Position numbers and translations under genes: made by a program. Shown in pieces: positions 23,271-35,822 of a stretch of DNA of 64,000 nt. The first letter of the stretch is position 1. Each line of letters begins with the position of its first letter. The DNA is from Calvatia gigantea (taxonomy: Eukaryota > Basidiomycota > Agaricomycetes > Agaricales > Lycoperdaceae): contig JACAAK010000012.1 in NCBI GenBank assembly GCA_025093985.1, positions 372,001-436,000 on the forward strand, written 5' to 3'. Under the pieces are notes generated by a model. That model was not told where the DNA came from. It did no database searches and saw only the letters and a program-made list of their open reading frames with translations.

Positions 23271-25910
23271 TCATACTCCTCCCCCGCTCTTCTCCACGGG
23301 AATAACCCTCCTATCCCTCCCTTGCTCCCTCTTCAATCCGCTACCGCTGACCTCTGCAGGTGACACACTAACCTCCCTCAGACCTCCACTGACCTCCAAA
23401 AACTCTTCCCATTCCAACTCTGAACATCCCCTGAAACCTGCCTCCTCAAGGACATATTCTAGCTCCTTCCGCGTGATGCCTTCGTACCCTGGTACCTGCT
23501 TCAGGATATCCAGAACCGAACGTGTGGCAAGTTTTCCTTTCGGCCCTCCATGCGTAACGCTCGCATTTTCAGTGTCAGGCAAAGTGGAGGAAGAGTATTT
23601 ATCGAAAACACTTTTCAGAACTTCCACTTCGCCAACCTCGAACCTTGCCCTTCCCAAGACTCTCGTCTTCTCCGCGCCGCCCCCACTTGCAACGCTCTTT
23701 CCAACACCAAAACTCAGACTCTTCCAAAGTAGGTCGACGATCCCCCATATGCGCCTCTCCCCGCGCTCAACCCAGCCTCGGGGCTCGAGCCTCTGTCTGA
23801 CCCACCTTACCCCACCGTCACCCACAACATACCCCTCGTCGAGACCCATACTGCCAACGAGGAAGTCTACAGTATCTTTAACTTGTTTAGTCCTTTCGTG
23901 GCGGGTCCATCCGAGTTCGTCGGACATGATATCGATAACTCGAGGAAGTGCTTGGAGTGCTGCGCGTGCATTGAGGAAAGAGAGGCGGGTGCGCCGTGCG
24001 AGGACGTCGAGGGCTGTTTGGGCGTATTCGTGTCTTATTGCGTACCGGACTTCTGCTTCTATGACTGTTTGTGGTACATGTTAGACGTTGGGTTTGGTGT
24101 CAGAGAGGATGAGGCACGTACAGGGGTATTGTGATATGAGTCGTTTGCCGTGCAAAGGCCAATTTTCTCCCGTCGGTTCCGCAAGCGCGCATACAGTCCA
24201 TGCACGATCGCCATAATTGTCCGAAAGGTGTTTCGCCACGTCTGTGTCAAGGCCATACTGCACCCCACAATGGGTCAAACATCTCCTAAAATCAGATGAA
24301 AAAGTCCGATCAACTCACAGTTTGAATCAATCCAATAAACATATTCCTGCTCCACCCTTCACTTCCAACCAACCTCAATTGTTCTGTCATACATCCACTC
24401 TTTACCTTCCCCTCCAACCCAAACTCCTTCACCGCCCTATCAACAGTCTCCTCCGCCATCGCTCTATACGTCGTCCACTTCCCTCCAGCAATCGTCAACA
24501 AACCACTCCCGCTGACGTGGACCACATGATTCCTAACCAACCCCTCAGTCGAACCCGCACCAGGGTTTTTCACGAGCGGTCTCAATCCACTCCACGCACT
24601 CAGCACATCCCCGCGACGGACTTTGATATCTGGCGCCAGGTACGACCGGACTTCGTCCAATACCCAACGGATATCTTCTTCACTGGCGCTCGGGTTCCGT
24701 GAGATGGGTGCAGGGGAATCAGTTGTACCAGCAATGGTGTTTCCTTGCCAGGGTAGGAAGAAAATCACACGCCCATCAGAAGTAGCTGGGTCCAAAAGAC
24801 CCATTTTGCGCGGGGAGTAATAGTTGGGGAGGGTAATGTGAACACCGGAGGAGGGCTGGACTACGGGTTTGTGGGAGGGGTCATCGAGTGTAAGGAGGGT
24901 ATCTGCGAAGGGACCCGTGGCGTTGATAATGCCTTTTGCACGGACAGACCATTCCTTCCCTGTGAGGTTATCGCGGACGCCTGCGCCTGTTAGTTTGCCG
25001 TTGGAATCTTTCTGAAGTTGTGTCACTTCGCAGTAGTTGGCGACGGTTGCACCGTGTTTGACTGCGCTCATGATGAGTGCGATGTTCATTCTTGAGTCGT
25101 TGTGTTGTCCTAGACTCGCATTAAATATTTTGATTATTTGTTTATATACGCAGACTGGCTTACCGTCGTAATAGACTACGGCTCCAACAAGACCTTCACT
25201 CTTGAGCATCGGGAAAGTCTCCAGAGCCTTCCCTTTACTCATCACATATGATGTCTCCATATTTTCCTTCCCTGCAAGAATGTCGTAAAGCTTACACCCG
25301 GCCAAATAATACGGGACCTGCCAATACTTGTATACGGGCAGCATGATCGGCAGCATATTGGACAAGTATGGTGCTGTCTGGAGGAATATCCGACGTTCAT
25401 GAAGAGCTTCGCGAACGAGTTTGTACTGGTCATAGTCGAGCTCGAAAACTGCCTTTTGGAGGTAACGTACGCCTCCATGAACGAGTTTGGTTGACTTAGA
25501 TGACGTGCCTATGAGAAATTAAGAATCACATGTCGATCAATAACCCTCCGCCACAAAACCCGCCCCCACCCGCAAAACTCACCAGCGGCAAAATCATCGC
25601 GCTCAACCAAGGCGACCTTCAACCCTCTACTCGCAGCATCGACCGCAACACCAGCACCCGTCGCCCCACCCCCGACAATCAACAAATCAAATTCCTGATT
25701 TGGCTCTTTGCCAGATTTTAGTAACTGTGTGAGCATTTCGGCACGAGAGGGCGGTGTCCATGGCGGTGGTGGACGCCTTGTTTCTTTCGTACTTGAAGGA
25801 TACGCCGGTCCCGAGTTGAGGTACCAGTAAAATCCGCCTGTTGCAAGTGCGGTGCTGCCTGTTGCATAGGCTAGTGTACGCCTCGAGAAGAGGCGACGAA
25901 GGATGGCCAT
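23271..25910 (-). CDS. GUT2: FAD-dependent glycerol-3-phosphate dehydrogenase, mitochondrial, copy 1 (intact)
   Basis: The enzyme oxidises sn-glycerol-3-phosphate to dihydroxyacetone phosphate and passes electrons to ubiquinone at the outer face of the inner mitochondrial membrane. Five exons are read: 25910-25583, 25508-25164, 25109-24319, 24257-24122 and 24064-23271. All introns are GT-AG, 54-74 bp, and phases agree, giving 797 codons. The N-terminus is Arg-rich with a hydrophobic segment (residues 11-30), as for mitochondrial import and anchoring. The FAD-binding GGGATGAG lies at 80-87, followed by [16 protein letters not shown] (111-126). DAO-family motifs continue ([26 protein letters not shown]), then the C-terminal domain with YGDRAW-type and [19 protein letters not shown] segments. 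The last part has a weak EF-hand-like pattern, as in animal GPD2. It lies next to the Copia-1 insertion. Confidence 0.93.
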
Positions 25911-26822
25911 GGGTGGTGGGAGAGGTGTGCAGTTGTGGATGTGACTGCGAGATTGTCGGAAATGTTATGTGAACGTTCCTCTGCCAGTATGAATCCGAGT
26001 TAACCTCATAACGCACGTCGCAAGAAAGAAGTCACTCACAGAAGCGTTGAGTGGTTAGATTTGTTCTATGAATGAGACTTCCACATGTACCACACTACCG
26101 AGAGTCCTGGGACGCAGAGCCAAAGGGAATGGAAATGTTGAGTTGCTCCGCACAATTTAAGTATCCCACAAATGACGGCAAGAATTGATAGCCTCCTCGG
26201 CCCGGATAGCCGAGCGGGCCTTCGCGTATCATACACCAGTATCCGATACTTAGCATAACTACCCTGGTAAGTAACTAGTTACGCTTGGAGATTTGAGAAC
26301 CTTAACTTGCCCATGGCCAGCGCTGGAATTCGAAAGCTTGAAGTACCCTGGACGACATAATACGCTCCAACACGTTCCGCATGTCACGCGCAGTCATGTT
26401 TAGGGGTACGGTTCAAAGCCTTTTCGAACTGAGACAACTTGTCTGTAAGTCGTGACCAAGCCTTGGATTTCTGCCCCCCCACTCTCATTATCAGGTCGTC
26501 CTACGCTCTCTCATATACATGTATCCAGCCCCCAAAACTCCCCGACAATAAACTTCGTGAGCATGCCACTTCCCCCGAGTTTGCTAGCGATCCCTCCTGC
26601 TTCCTGCGCCAGTTTGTGATGGCGGGTGTTAGCACACATGGTTAACTTGCTCAGGGCCACTTTCCCTCGGTTCCCGAACAACTTGGCGCTTAATTGACCG
26701 AGAGCCGATACAAGTAGCGCTCCCAGTCACTTTTAAACTCGAGCCGCAACGCCAGCCCCCACCGCCCTTCGCTTGTTCCTGGATGCTCAAAAAATGGTGA
26801 AACTAACGAATTCTTCAGCAAC

Positions 26823-27312
26823 ATGTACTCTTTGCCCAACAGGCCCGCCACTATTATCGCCACTGGAGGGCTGAAGAATCATCCGCAAGCGTTTGAAATG
26901 CTAGTTACCCACATCGTCGTCGGCGGTACCACCACCTCGGACGGCAAACTATTTCATTTCCGCTTGTTACTCGTCAACGACAACTCTTCAACACACGAGG
27001 GTAGGACAGTCGTTCGACTTGACATGCGACCATCCTACACAGACCTCAACAACCTGACCCGTGGTGTGCTATTGGTGGAGTACCTGGCAGAAGGAGACCC
27101 GGATTCTCTCGAAACCTCCTTCACCACACTCGTTCGTTCAGGCACTTACCGCGGGCGATCTGCGAATACTTGATCAACGACCTTAAAATGGATCTTTTTG
27201 AGTAAGCGCAACCTCACTCTGCAAATGCCGATATGTGGTTGACCATCGGTCAGTTTTACTGCTGCCGTCACTGGTGTGCCACGGTTCTTGAGAAACTCGC
27301 TAGTGGTGGAGC
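26823..27312 (+). pseudogene. Small uncharacterised gene, copy 1 (broken)
   Basis: It is nearly identical to the intact gene at 46163-46783 up to about residue 105. A 1-bp insertion and a 2-bp loss near 27145-27160 then shift the frame. The second exon lacks about 14 bp after the acceptor and is cut off near 27312, where the duplicated block ends. A functional product of normal length is not possible. A third, more distant relative is at about 61640-62226. Confidence 0.8.
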
Positions 27313-27911
27313 CTTGGCATCATGCTTGGCATCATGTATTAGGGTTGCAAGAACTGGGTTCCCAAATAGACTTGTGTGAAACAGGGTTGCCAAATAAAAT
27401 AATTCCACATTGAGTGTACAGTCGAACCTGCTATAACCCATACCACTTCGTGACATGCTAGGGCTATGGGTTATCACAGGTCATGGGTTATGAGAATTAC
27501 ACGAAAAATAAATTCCAAAAAATAAATTAAAAAATACTATGATTGTTTACATGTTTGAGAGAGGCCAGAACCTTGTAGTTAGGCAGTAATAACTAGTTAG
27601 GGTGTACTTTACAAGGGAAGTAGTCCTCAATGCAGGTATTCTTTGTTGTAATGAGCAGCAGAGATCTTGAGTGAGATAATACATTCAGAATCGTAGAACG
27701 AGACTAGAAATATATTAAGATATACTTAGAGTGAGATAATACACTATAGGTCATATAAGTAAGGGTATAATGCAGTTAAGCATAATGTAACTCACCTTAG
27801 AATTGTAGAATGAGACTGAGGTGTATGAAAGTACAGTAGAGCTCGAAAATAGAGCAATTACATAATGGCTGATGTAATAAGTGGAACTGAAGAATAGTCT
27901 GAAGTAAGTCC

Positions 27912-28169
27912 TTATGAAGAGGGTATATACACAACATTCTTTAGGGTAGCTGCTTGTTCCAGGCAGATTGTTCTATTGAATGAAACTAGCAAGTGTTCCA
28001 TTTGACAAGAGAATGGATGATCATTGACTGCAAGGTACCTGTAGATTAACATTAATGCTTGAAGGAGGTCCTGAGTGCAAGGAGAGGGTAAATCATCAGA
28101 CAAGTCATCATCAGCATCATTGTCACCACCTGTGACCTCACTGTTGGCTTGTGCTGTGTGTGACTCCAT
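27912..28169 (-). pseudogene. Possible C-terminal tail of the pogo transposase
   Basis: An 85-codon open frame has an acidic stretch (GGDNDADDDLSDDLP) followed by a helical Leu-rich part (LLQALMLIYRYLAVNDH). Acidic, helical tails like this end many pogo-like transposases. It lies on the same strand as the transposase remnant at 38401-39930, separated by repeat R and its insertions. The link is inferred from position and composition only. Confidence 0.35.
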
Positions 28170-28615
28170 AACTGCTGTAACAGCAAAGCTGTTTTCACAC
28201 TTGAAAATTGCTAATCTAAGGCATACAAGCCTAATCTAACAATTACATTGAACCTTCCTATAGTAGTACAACCTAATCTAAGTGTTACATGTGTTACCTT
28301 ACTTCACAACTGGGCCCAGATCATCTCCACTCAGGGAGAGGTTCAACACTATAGCCCAGGAGTATTTGACAAGTCTCAATGACTTCTGTGTAGACTTCAG
28401 ATCACTCCCTCAAGTAGAAGCTCATGCTTGTCTGAGAAGTCTGAGTTAAGTGTCACTGTAGTCCCCAAGGTTGTTAACCTTGTAGCAGACAAGCAAAGGT
28501 AAGGAAGCTTGTTACTAGAATAACCTAAGGTAATACAAAGGTACTACTTAAGGTTTATATACTAGTTTTGCATAGGAGATAAGTAATTACATAGTAAAAG
28601 GGTATGAGTCAATGG

Positions 28616-29048
28616 TGTTGAGATGAGCATACTAAAACAGACCACAGTAGACACAGTGGTGGAGGGTAGTTGTATACTCACTGAGAGATATAGTACTTGA
28701 GGTTAGGAAAGTGGCTAAAAAGTGTTGTAGACATGTAAAAGCAGAAGCTAGATTGTCTAAGGAATCAACGCATACTCTAGGGGTTTATATACTAGGAGAA
28801 ATGCCCTACAACCTGAAACAGGGTGAGCTATTTACTACCAATAGCAATAATAGAGCTACATGTGTTAACAGCAACTATCTAATAGAATAGTCCTACCAGC
28901 TACTATATGTGCGGTATGATGCTGTTTCCTACATACTACAGTATGTCCTTCATAGCTAAAGTCTCTCATCCCAAGAGTGATTGAACATGATCCGTTTCAG
29001 CTATAAATAGACTGAACCAGTGTAGTGGTACAGATCTGTGATTTAACA
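28616..29048 (-). repeat. Copia-2 3' LTR
   Basis: 433 bp. By eye it differs from the 5' LTR at about 14 sites, all transitions, most of them CpG to TpG or CpA. Purine-rich GTGAGGAGGAG lies directly inside on the minus strand. Confidence 0.92.
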
Positions 29049-29055
29049 CTCCTCC

Positions 29056-30618
29056 TCACTTGAAGGAAGGGAGATTAAGCTTCTTCAATGATTGAGCAGC
29101 AGCTTTCCAAGCTTCAACATCGGAATCGAAAATAAGTCCGAGCTCAGGGTGGAACAGGTGGATTTTGGTTACACCAAGATTCTTTGTAAAGATATCGGTG
29201 GGATTGTCTTGCAAAGACACATTATCAATTTCAATAATACCGTCCTCAACCAATTCTCGCACATAGTGGTAATGAATGTCCACATGCTTCGAGCATTTTT
29301 CAACGATAGGATTTTCAGTCCAAAATTTAGAACCGTCATTGTCACCAAAAAAAATGGGAGTGGGGTGTTTAATATCCAGCTCTATAAGAAGTTGTGACAG
29401 CCATTTCACTTGTCATGAAGTGTCAGACAATTCTTTGTATTCTGCCTCAGTGGACGAAAGAGAAACTGTCTTCTGTCAATGCAAATTCCATGTGACAGCA
29501 CCGTTCACAATCAAACAGGCGTTCCCGGAGACAGAGCGTTGTGTTTCAGTATCTTGAGCCCAGTCCAAATCACTTAAACACTCAAGCGTCACCTGCAGTG
29601 TACCAGTATTGCCCTCATAGTGGAGAGTGTAATTCCTCGTCAAAGACAAGTACTTCAATACATGGATACCGGTGTGGTAGTATTCCAGAGCGGGGTTAGC
29701 GGCATGTTGTGCCAGCTTAACAACGGCAAAGGCTATATCAGGCCTAGTACTGATCATCAAGTATATCAGGGAACCAACTAATTGTTGGTAATGCTGACGG
29801 AAGGGACTAGTGGCAGTGTCTGAGTTTGTTTTGAATTGAAAACTGGATGGCAGCGGCGTCTTGGTGGCTGCAGACTGTGGGACCTGGAAGCGTGCTAGAA
29901 TTCTGTCCAGGTATGCAACTTGTTGGATAAAGATGCGACACTTGGAGCGGTTCCTCTGGATTTTTATCCCAAGAAATTCTTCACAGGGTCTGTGGTCTCT
30001 GCACTCCCACTTTTTGGTGAATTTTCCCTTCAACTCTTTGAGGAGGGGGAAATCCTTTGGACCTATAAAGTTTACATCATCAACATAGACTATAGCGATA
30101 ACCAGCTCATTCATCTTTTTGTCTCGGTAAAAATAGACAGCATAGTCAGATTTGCAGCGGGTAAAACCCAGCTGAATCATAGATTCATGCAATTCCTTCC
30201 ACCACTGTTGGCTGGCTTGTTTAAGACCATAAATGGCCCGCTGGAGCCTCCATACTTTTCCTTCCTGCCTGGGAAGTCGAAACCCTTCGGGCTGTTCCAT
30301 GTAAATTTCCTCATCCAATTTGCCATAAAGATAGGCAGTTTTAACATCAACGCTGTGCATGTCCCAATCATGGATAGTGGCAAGGGCAAAGCCAACTCGC
30401 ATGGACTTATAGCAGACGACTGGAGAGAAAAGTTCATTGTAGTCAATGCCTTCAACTTGAGAGAAACCCTTCGCTACTAAGCAGGCTCTAAGGTGGCCAT
30501 CTGACTTCTGAAGGAAGACCCAGTGATTTTTAATCGCTTTCCTGCCTTTCAGTAGGTTCACCAACTCATACACACCGTGCTTCTTCAGAGCGTCGAGCTC
30601 CTCGATACATGCAGCCAT
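29056..30618 (-). pseudogene. Copia-2 reverse transcriptase and RNase H (nearly intact)
   Basis: A 380-codon frame (29476-30618) holds the RT: FSQVEGIDYNELFSPVV, SVDVKTAYLYGKLDEEIYM, YGLKQASQQWW and the catalytic YVDD in IAIVYVDDVNFIG. It continues into the RNase H connection YLMISTRPDIAFAVVKLAQH. A TGA-type break near 29475 separates it from the last part (29056-29409), MKWLSQLLIELDIKHPTPIFFGDN to the C-terminus, which ends close to the 3' LTR. The break falls within the STEAEYKEL region of RNase H. The RT part looks recently functional. Confidence 0.9.
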
Positions 30619-32163
30619 TCATTTTGCCTTGACATCGGCTGGAAGCTTAATCATGTCACAGAAAGTTTCTGGCTCTCTGTGTGCGGTATTATGAACCGTC
30701 GCAATCAAGTAGTCGATTAACTTGACTCCTCCCTCACTGACAAGTCTTTCAATGTCCTCCATATGATCACGAGATGTCGGATCAGAGGATTCAGGGAAAG
30801 GCGGCATTGAAGGCAATTCTGGATGTGGAGGGAGTACAAATGGTGGCAAACCAAGAGGTTCAGGTGAAAAAGGCGGATATTCCTGCCATGCTCTCCTCCA
30901 AACATACTCTGGTGCATTTGTCTGCTGTCTCCTCTCTTGAATTACTTCATCCGGTGGAGCATTCTCACGAACGTACTCCTGTCTCCTTTGTTGCTCTCAT
31001 CGGTGAGCTCTATCGACTTCACGTTCAATAGAGATGGGACACCTGCATTCTCCATATGTATTTCCCGGTCTCAGTGGAGGCCTAGTCTGCTGTTCAGAAT
31101 GGCGTGGCTCTTCCAGCTGGTTGGGATCAACAGCGCGATGCTTCAGGATCTGAGTGGGTTCATCGTTGACCTCAACTGGATTGTCATGGTCTCGACGGTC
31201 TTCATACCATCTCGGATCAACCGGCCATCTACATTCATCCTGCGGAAATTCATCGTATCCTCTACCCTCAGGCCAATTTGGCGGAGAAGGATGTGGAATC
31301 TGCAGTGGTGGTGGTGCTTCTCCTCCAGGCATAGTTTGCCTAGAGGGTACACTAGACGGGGGAGTCTGCTGCCATGGTTTAGGTGGCGTGGGCAGAGCGA
31401 CCTTTCAGTCGGGAGTCTTGTTGTGTGGAGTAGGAGAGCCTCCTCCTGGAACATTTCCAGCGTCATCATAAGATGGCGGAAAAGGTGGAACATCATCTTC
31501 GTCATTCCTCCTCAAAGGTGGCAGGTTTCCTCCCTGCTCTTCACGACGTGGTTGCCAGTTACTGCTATCTGGCTTTGAATCTGGACATTTAGGGAAATAT
31601 CCCTTGTTGAATAAGGCGTTCAGTGATACAAAGATCACATTGCCTGCTGTGTGCCGCATGAACACGTAGTTTTTGGATCCTTTATAACCAAGGAATATCA
31701 TCAACTCGGATTTTGTGGACAATTTATTGGTGTGGACTTCATTGGGCAAAAACACATATGTGCCGCAACCAAAGACACGGATATGGGACAAATTGGGTTT
31801 AACCCTCGAATAACACTCAAATGGTGTCTTCCACTTGAGATGCTGGACTGGCGTACGATTATATAAATGCACAGCACAGTTAATCACAAATTCCCACCAA
31901 GAGTCAGGTAGACATGCCTGTAGCCATATAGCTTGGGCTTTCTCAAGGAGGGTGCGATTCAGTCTCTCCGCTCGACCGTTCTACTGGTGTGCATAGGGAG
32001 CGGTGGTCTCATGGGTGATTCCACGTGTCGCAAACCATGCTGTCAAACACTCGTTGACATACTCTCCTCCATTATCGGTGTGGAAGCATTTAATCCACAT
32101 ACCAGAAAGGTTCTCCAATGCGCTGATTAGCTCAATGAGCTTCTCTGGAGCCTCAGACTTCTT
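30619..32163 (-). pseudogene. Copia-2 integrase C-terminal region and linker (broken)
   Basis: The frame 31405-31887 continues the integrase with HLYNRTPVQHLKWKTPFE and YSRVKPNLSHIRVFGC. It ends in a Pro/Asp-rich linker before RT. The catalytic core just upstream (about 31890-32163) is interrupted by stops. The segment around 30997-31332 and 30619-30849 is Pro/Arg-rich linker in other frames. Confidence 0.82.
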
Positions 32164-33867
32164 TCAAAGGAGGACAACGTATGCATGGGAAGAGAAGTCA
32201 TCGTATAACATCATCACCCATTTATATTTAGAGTAAGACATGATCGGCATTTCCATCAAGTCTGAGTGGCAGAGCTCAAAGACTGAGGTGGCTCGCTTCA
32301 GGTCAACAAGAAAGGGATTATTGTGCATTTTCCCTTTTGTACAGCCCTCACATATGGGCTTCCTGTCCTGAGATGGAGAAATCGGCACAATGCCTTCAAC
32401 GTTAGTTGGAAGTTCGGCAAGCACGCGATCAGAGGGGTGTCCCATTCGATGATGCCAGTCGATATAAGAAGGGTGGCGTAAAGCTAACACAACTGGCTCA
32501 TCCTTGCACTTGTGCAAGATATACGTGTGCACCGTATGGATGTTATTTTGGAAAATAAGATGAGGCCAGGCGGACAATACAGCACGACCCGACTTGTTGT
32601 GAATGGTAGTGCCTTCAATGGTTGCCTCAAGGCGGTGACCTGATCTAAGAATCTGGCCCGAGGACATTAACTGTTCAGAAATTTCCTTGATATAAAAGAC
32701 TGGCGCAATACGCAAAGTAGCGACACGAGTCTTTCCTTTGTCCGTGATATTATGCTCAAAGATTACAGAGCCACGTCCGATCATTTTGTAACTCTGGTCT
32801 CCTGCCACGATGATGGTACCAAATTCTCCCATCGTTATATCCATGAAGTCAGAGAGATATCTGGTGACATAGTAAGATGTTCCAGAATTGAGCAACCAAT
32901 CAGCTACGCTTGTTTTAGTCTTTTTATGGTGGCAAGTGAGGCAGTTATGCAAATCACAACAGTGATATGTTTCAATCACATTGCCAATGCTATTGGCCTT
33001 CACCTCCTCAGCAAAGCTGAGTTTCATTACGGGCGGAGGAACCTCCTGCTCCTCCTGAATTATCTCACATGGAATTAGGCTCACACTTTCTTCCCATAAG
33101 AGAGTGAAGATCAAGTTCAACCATGATTTATTGCTATAACTACAAGCAGCTACAGGAAGCAGGAATTGCAGACTACAGAGTGCATCTACATAGCGAACTC
33201 CTGATCGGCACTGACCATATCGTCCCAGCCCATCCTGGGACTCTCCAAAGCCTCCTGCTCTATGGCAGACATGCTCTGCGTCTGGAGAGTGCCGTCCCAT
33301 CCATTGACAGGACTGCGCATCGTAATTAGCAAGAGATGGAGGTGAAGAAAGAGAGACTACTGATCCGCACCCTCCGTTGGAACCGTAATTGGTCTCACTA
33401 TCGCTATCAGAGCAATAGTGAGCGAGAACATCATCGACCTCGTCCTTCGGCGCCTGCTTCTTCTTGAGCGGCTTGGGCATTCTGATGACAGCTGGCTTGT
33501 CATATGTTGGCACTGGCCAAGCTTCCTCCTTCCTCGTGACAGGGACCTGTGGAGAGACGTTCGCCTCAATCTCCATCAGATCAAATTTCTTCCAGGGGTC
33601 CGCCTCCCCAGTCATGGATGTCGCCATGAGGCGCTCATCCCATGCCTTCAAAGTGTTGACCTTGGCTTTAATAGAAGGGCAGTGGCAGTGCTCCGGCACT
33701 GGCGAGGCAATGCGCTCAGCCAGGGGGACCGTGTTGGAACCTGTAGCGGAAGGGGACCATGAACGGTGGGCCTCCTTGACGAGGGAGTGCATGGATGATG
33801 GGGCAGGCACATGGATTGCCTGCAACGCATACCTGACATCTTCGATGTAACCCGAACTTGTGGCCAT
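32164..33867 (-). pseudogene. Copia-2 Gag C-terminus, protease and integrase N-terminus
   Basis: A 567-codon open frame, the longest in the element. The first 220 residues correspond to the Pro/charged end of Gag. The protease motif reads DWLLNSGTSYYVTRYLSDF, with Asn in place of the catalytic Asp of DSG. The GAG-pre-integrase domain follows with YIDWHHRMGHPSDR and ICEGCTKGKMHNN, supplying the H-H-C-C zinc ligands. The frame ends at a stop near 32164, in the first part of the integrase core. With the catalytic Asp replaced, the protease is unlikely to work. Confidence 0.85.
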
Positions 33868-34167
33868 GTTGGCCTGTCCACCCTGTTGCTGCTGCTGCTG
33901 CTGCTGCTGGGGCTTCTTCTGCCCCTGGCCCTGCTGCTAAGGTTGCTGCTGCCCTTGTGGGTGCTGCCCTCCTCCTTGCTGCTGGCCGTGCTGCTGCTGC
34001 TGTCCCTGGCCTTGCTGGCAGGGAGCAAAACGTGTGCATTGCATGTGAACAATCTGTTGAGAGGTGTAGGCCACAAGTATGCCACTGTCCTTCTTCCCTT
34101 TTCCCTTACCGCTGGCGCCCTGGGCGCCAGCGGCGCTTCTTCTCCCCACCCTCTCCAGACTAGTTCT

Positions 34168-34252
34168 GCTGTTGCTGCTGCTGCTGCTGCTGCTGGGGCT
34201 TCTTCTGCCCCTGGCCCTGCTGCTAAGGTTGCTGCTGCCCTTGTGGGTGCTG
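34168..34252 (-). repeat. Duplicated CAG-rich segment of Copia-2 gag
   Basis: This 85-bp segment repeats 33882-33966 almost exactly, including the CTG run, GGGGCTTCTTCTGCCCCTGG and the end CCTTGTGGGTGCTG. Duplication probably arose by slippage or template switching at the triplet repeat. Confidence 0.8.
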
Positions 34253-34380
34253 TATGATCGCATCCGGTGCTGTCACCTGGACTTCATGGCGACAAAAGAC
34301 GGTTTCATTATCGTCCACTGAGGCGGAATATAAAGAACTGTCTGACACTTCACGACAAGTGAAATGGCTGTCACAGCTTC
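34253..34380 (+). other. Inverted Copia RNase H fragment in gag
   Basis: The plus strand reads SGAVTWTSWRQKTVSLSS and TEAEYKELSDTSRQVKWLSQL, the copia RNase H motif. The rest of Copia-2 reads on the minus strand. The fragment abuts the duplicated CAG segment directly at 34252/34253. Confidence 0.85.
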
Positions 34381-34659
34381 GGGAGCAAAATGGCACCAGT
34401 GATATCTTTGGGCGTAGGCCAAAGATGCCCTTGGGCCTTATCCCAGGTAATTCCTGGATGGAAGTATTTAAATAGAGGTTCGTGCGAGTGTCCTAGAGGG
34501 TGATAGTGAGGGGATTTCTTTCAATTTCTGGGGCGCCACCTCAGCTGTCTGTGTGAAAAATATGCTGGACTCCTAATTTCAAGGAGATCCCTTCTGAGGA
34601 AGCTCAAAGTTAAAGTGTGGATAAACTATTTACTAACCGCCTTCAATAACCGAGTATTG

Positions 34660-35822
34660 AATCTCGATCCAACAATGTTGGTTAGTCTTTTATGAAACGA
34701 TTCTTGAGACTCACTTTAACAAGGACAACATGTCTGACCACATCTGGCCTTCCTAATTTAATTGTAGATAGTCCAGTATCTTATCTAATCATATGCAAAG
34801 TATGATTATGTAATCCTTTGTTTTAGGGGAGTTATTAATTAATTAATATTTTAAGTGCATTGGAACAGTTTTGTCCCTCTTGAAATTTATATACAAAATG
34901 GGTATTCTAGTACCTGGTATAAGCTCCCTTGGCCTGTAAAACTGCCTGGACCCTCCTAGGCATACTCTCTATCAGATTCTGACACACTTCTGGTTCTATG
35001 TCATCCCACTCCTTTTGTATCCTCTCCCATAGGGTATTCATGCTATCAGGAGGAGTATCATACTCTCCCAGCTTATTCTTGAGGTGAGTCCAGAGATGTT
35101 CAATGGGATTAAGGTCTGGAGACTGTGGGGGCCATACCATAACCTCCAATTCAGACTCATCTAGCCAGTTTGTAGCCTTTTTGCTCTTGTGTTTGGGGTC
35201 ATTGTCCTGTTGGAAGACCATATCCTCCTCATTCTTCCCATACCACCTGATGCTCCTCTTTAGTTCATCCCCCAAAATTTGAACATAAAGGTCAGCATCC
35301 ATCTTCCCTTCAATTTTAGAAACTTGACTGTTCCCTCAACCAATCTATCATTCAGCCCCTCTCCTGCCTTTTTCCATACCCAAACCCTTCCATCTGATCC
35401 AAACCGATTGATTTTGGACTCATCTGTCCAAATAACCCTCTTCCAGTCCTCCAGGGTCCAGTTAACATGTGCTTCTGCCCACTCCAACCTTTTCCTCCTA
35501 TGGACAGCAGTAAGTTTAGGTCGTTTCCGCTTGACTACAGCCTTCATTCCAGCTCCTCTGAGTGCCCTGCGCACTGTTTTGGTGGATACAGGCTGGGCAA
35601 TAACATTTTGAAGTGATTTGGTGACTTGGGAGGCATTGTCAGCCTTGCGAGAGGTGATGAGGCGAACAGAATAGTGGATATCAGAGGGAGAAAGTTTAGA
35701 TGGGCGGCCACCAACAGATTTGGAAAGTGTTGATCTATGTTTGGAGCGAATCCTAGAAATAGTACTGACTCCCAGACCAGTAATAGAAGCAATATGATGA
35801 GCAGATTTCCCTTGGTCCAGGT
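34660..35822 (-). mobile_element. Tc1/mariner fragment in Copia-2 gag
   Basis: It contains most of a Tc1-type transposase and a 3' flank homologous to 58665-58900. The right edge at 35822 falls inside the transposase N-terminus, so one terminal repeat is missing. The gag sequence AGTG(C/T)GGATAAACT occurs on both sides (about 34610 and 35832), so roughly 20-30 bp of target look duplicated rather than only TA. The left edge is approximate. Confidence 0.75.
34907..35822 (-). pseudogene. Tc1-type transposase, copy 1 (broken)
   Basis: The N-terminal helix-turn-helix is visible from 35822 (LDQGKSAHHIASITGLGVST, then VGGRPSKLSPSD). The catalytic domain starts WTDESKINR (first Asp), continues VFQQDNDPKHKSKKA (second Asp) and PPQSPDLNPIEHLW (Glu), giving a DD34E-type triad. 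About 70 bp are missing near 35290 relative to the second copy (the GGGSCMIWGC segment), with a frameshift. A further frame change lies near 35574. The C-terminus ESMPRRVQAVLQAKGAYTRY is intact. Confidence 0.85.

Larger units (their letters stand above)
1081..27312. repeat. Segmental duplication, copy 1 (split by cluster A)
   Basis: The two outer parts, about 1081-2144 and 22647-27312, align collinearly and in the same orientation with about 41290-46670. The order kinase, dehydrogenase, small gene is the same in both. Joining 2144 to 22652 in copy 1 reproduces the continuous sequence around 42510-42550 of copy 2. Homology ends near 27312, just after the last exon of the small gene. The second copy starts about 14 kb downstream; nearly all of that gap is the pogo element and its nested insertions, so the two copies were once almost adjacent. 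Confidence 0.85.

Noticed and set aside
23473..24084. Long plus-strand ORFs over the dehydrogenase genes
   Set aside because: They are antisense shadows of GC-rich exons; the minus strand gives a complete spliced enzyme.
26190..26240. GGCCCGGATAGCCGAGCGGGCC palindrome as an RNA gene
   Set aside because: It is a short palindrome in the upstream region, present in both duplicated blocks, without further RNA structure; it could be a promoter element, but nothing supports a specific call.
30937..31578. 213-codon plus-strand ORF in Copia-2
   Set aside because: It is antisense to the Pro-rich integrase/RT linker and reads as low-complexity residues without a domain.
33811..34321. Leu-rich ORFs on the plus strand over the CTG repeat
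   Set aside because: They are the antisense of the Gln-rich part of Copia Gag.
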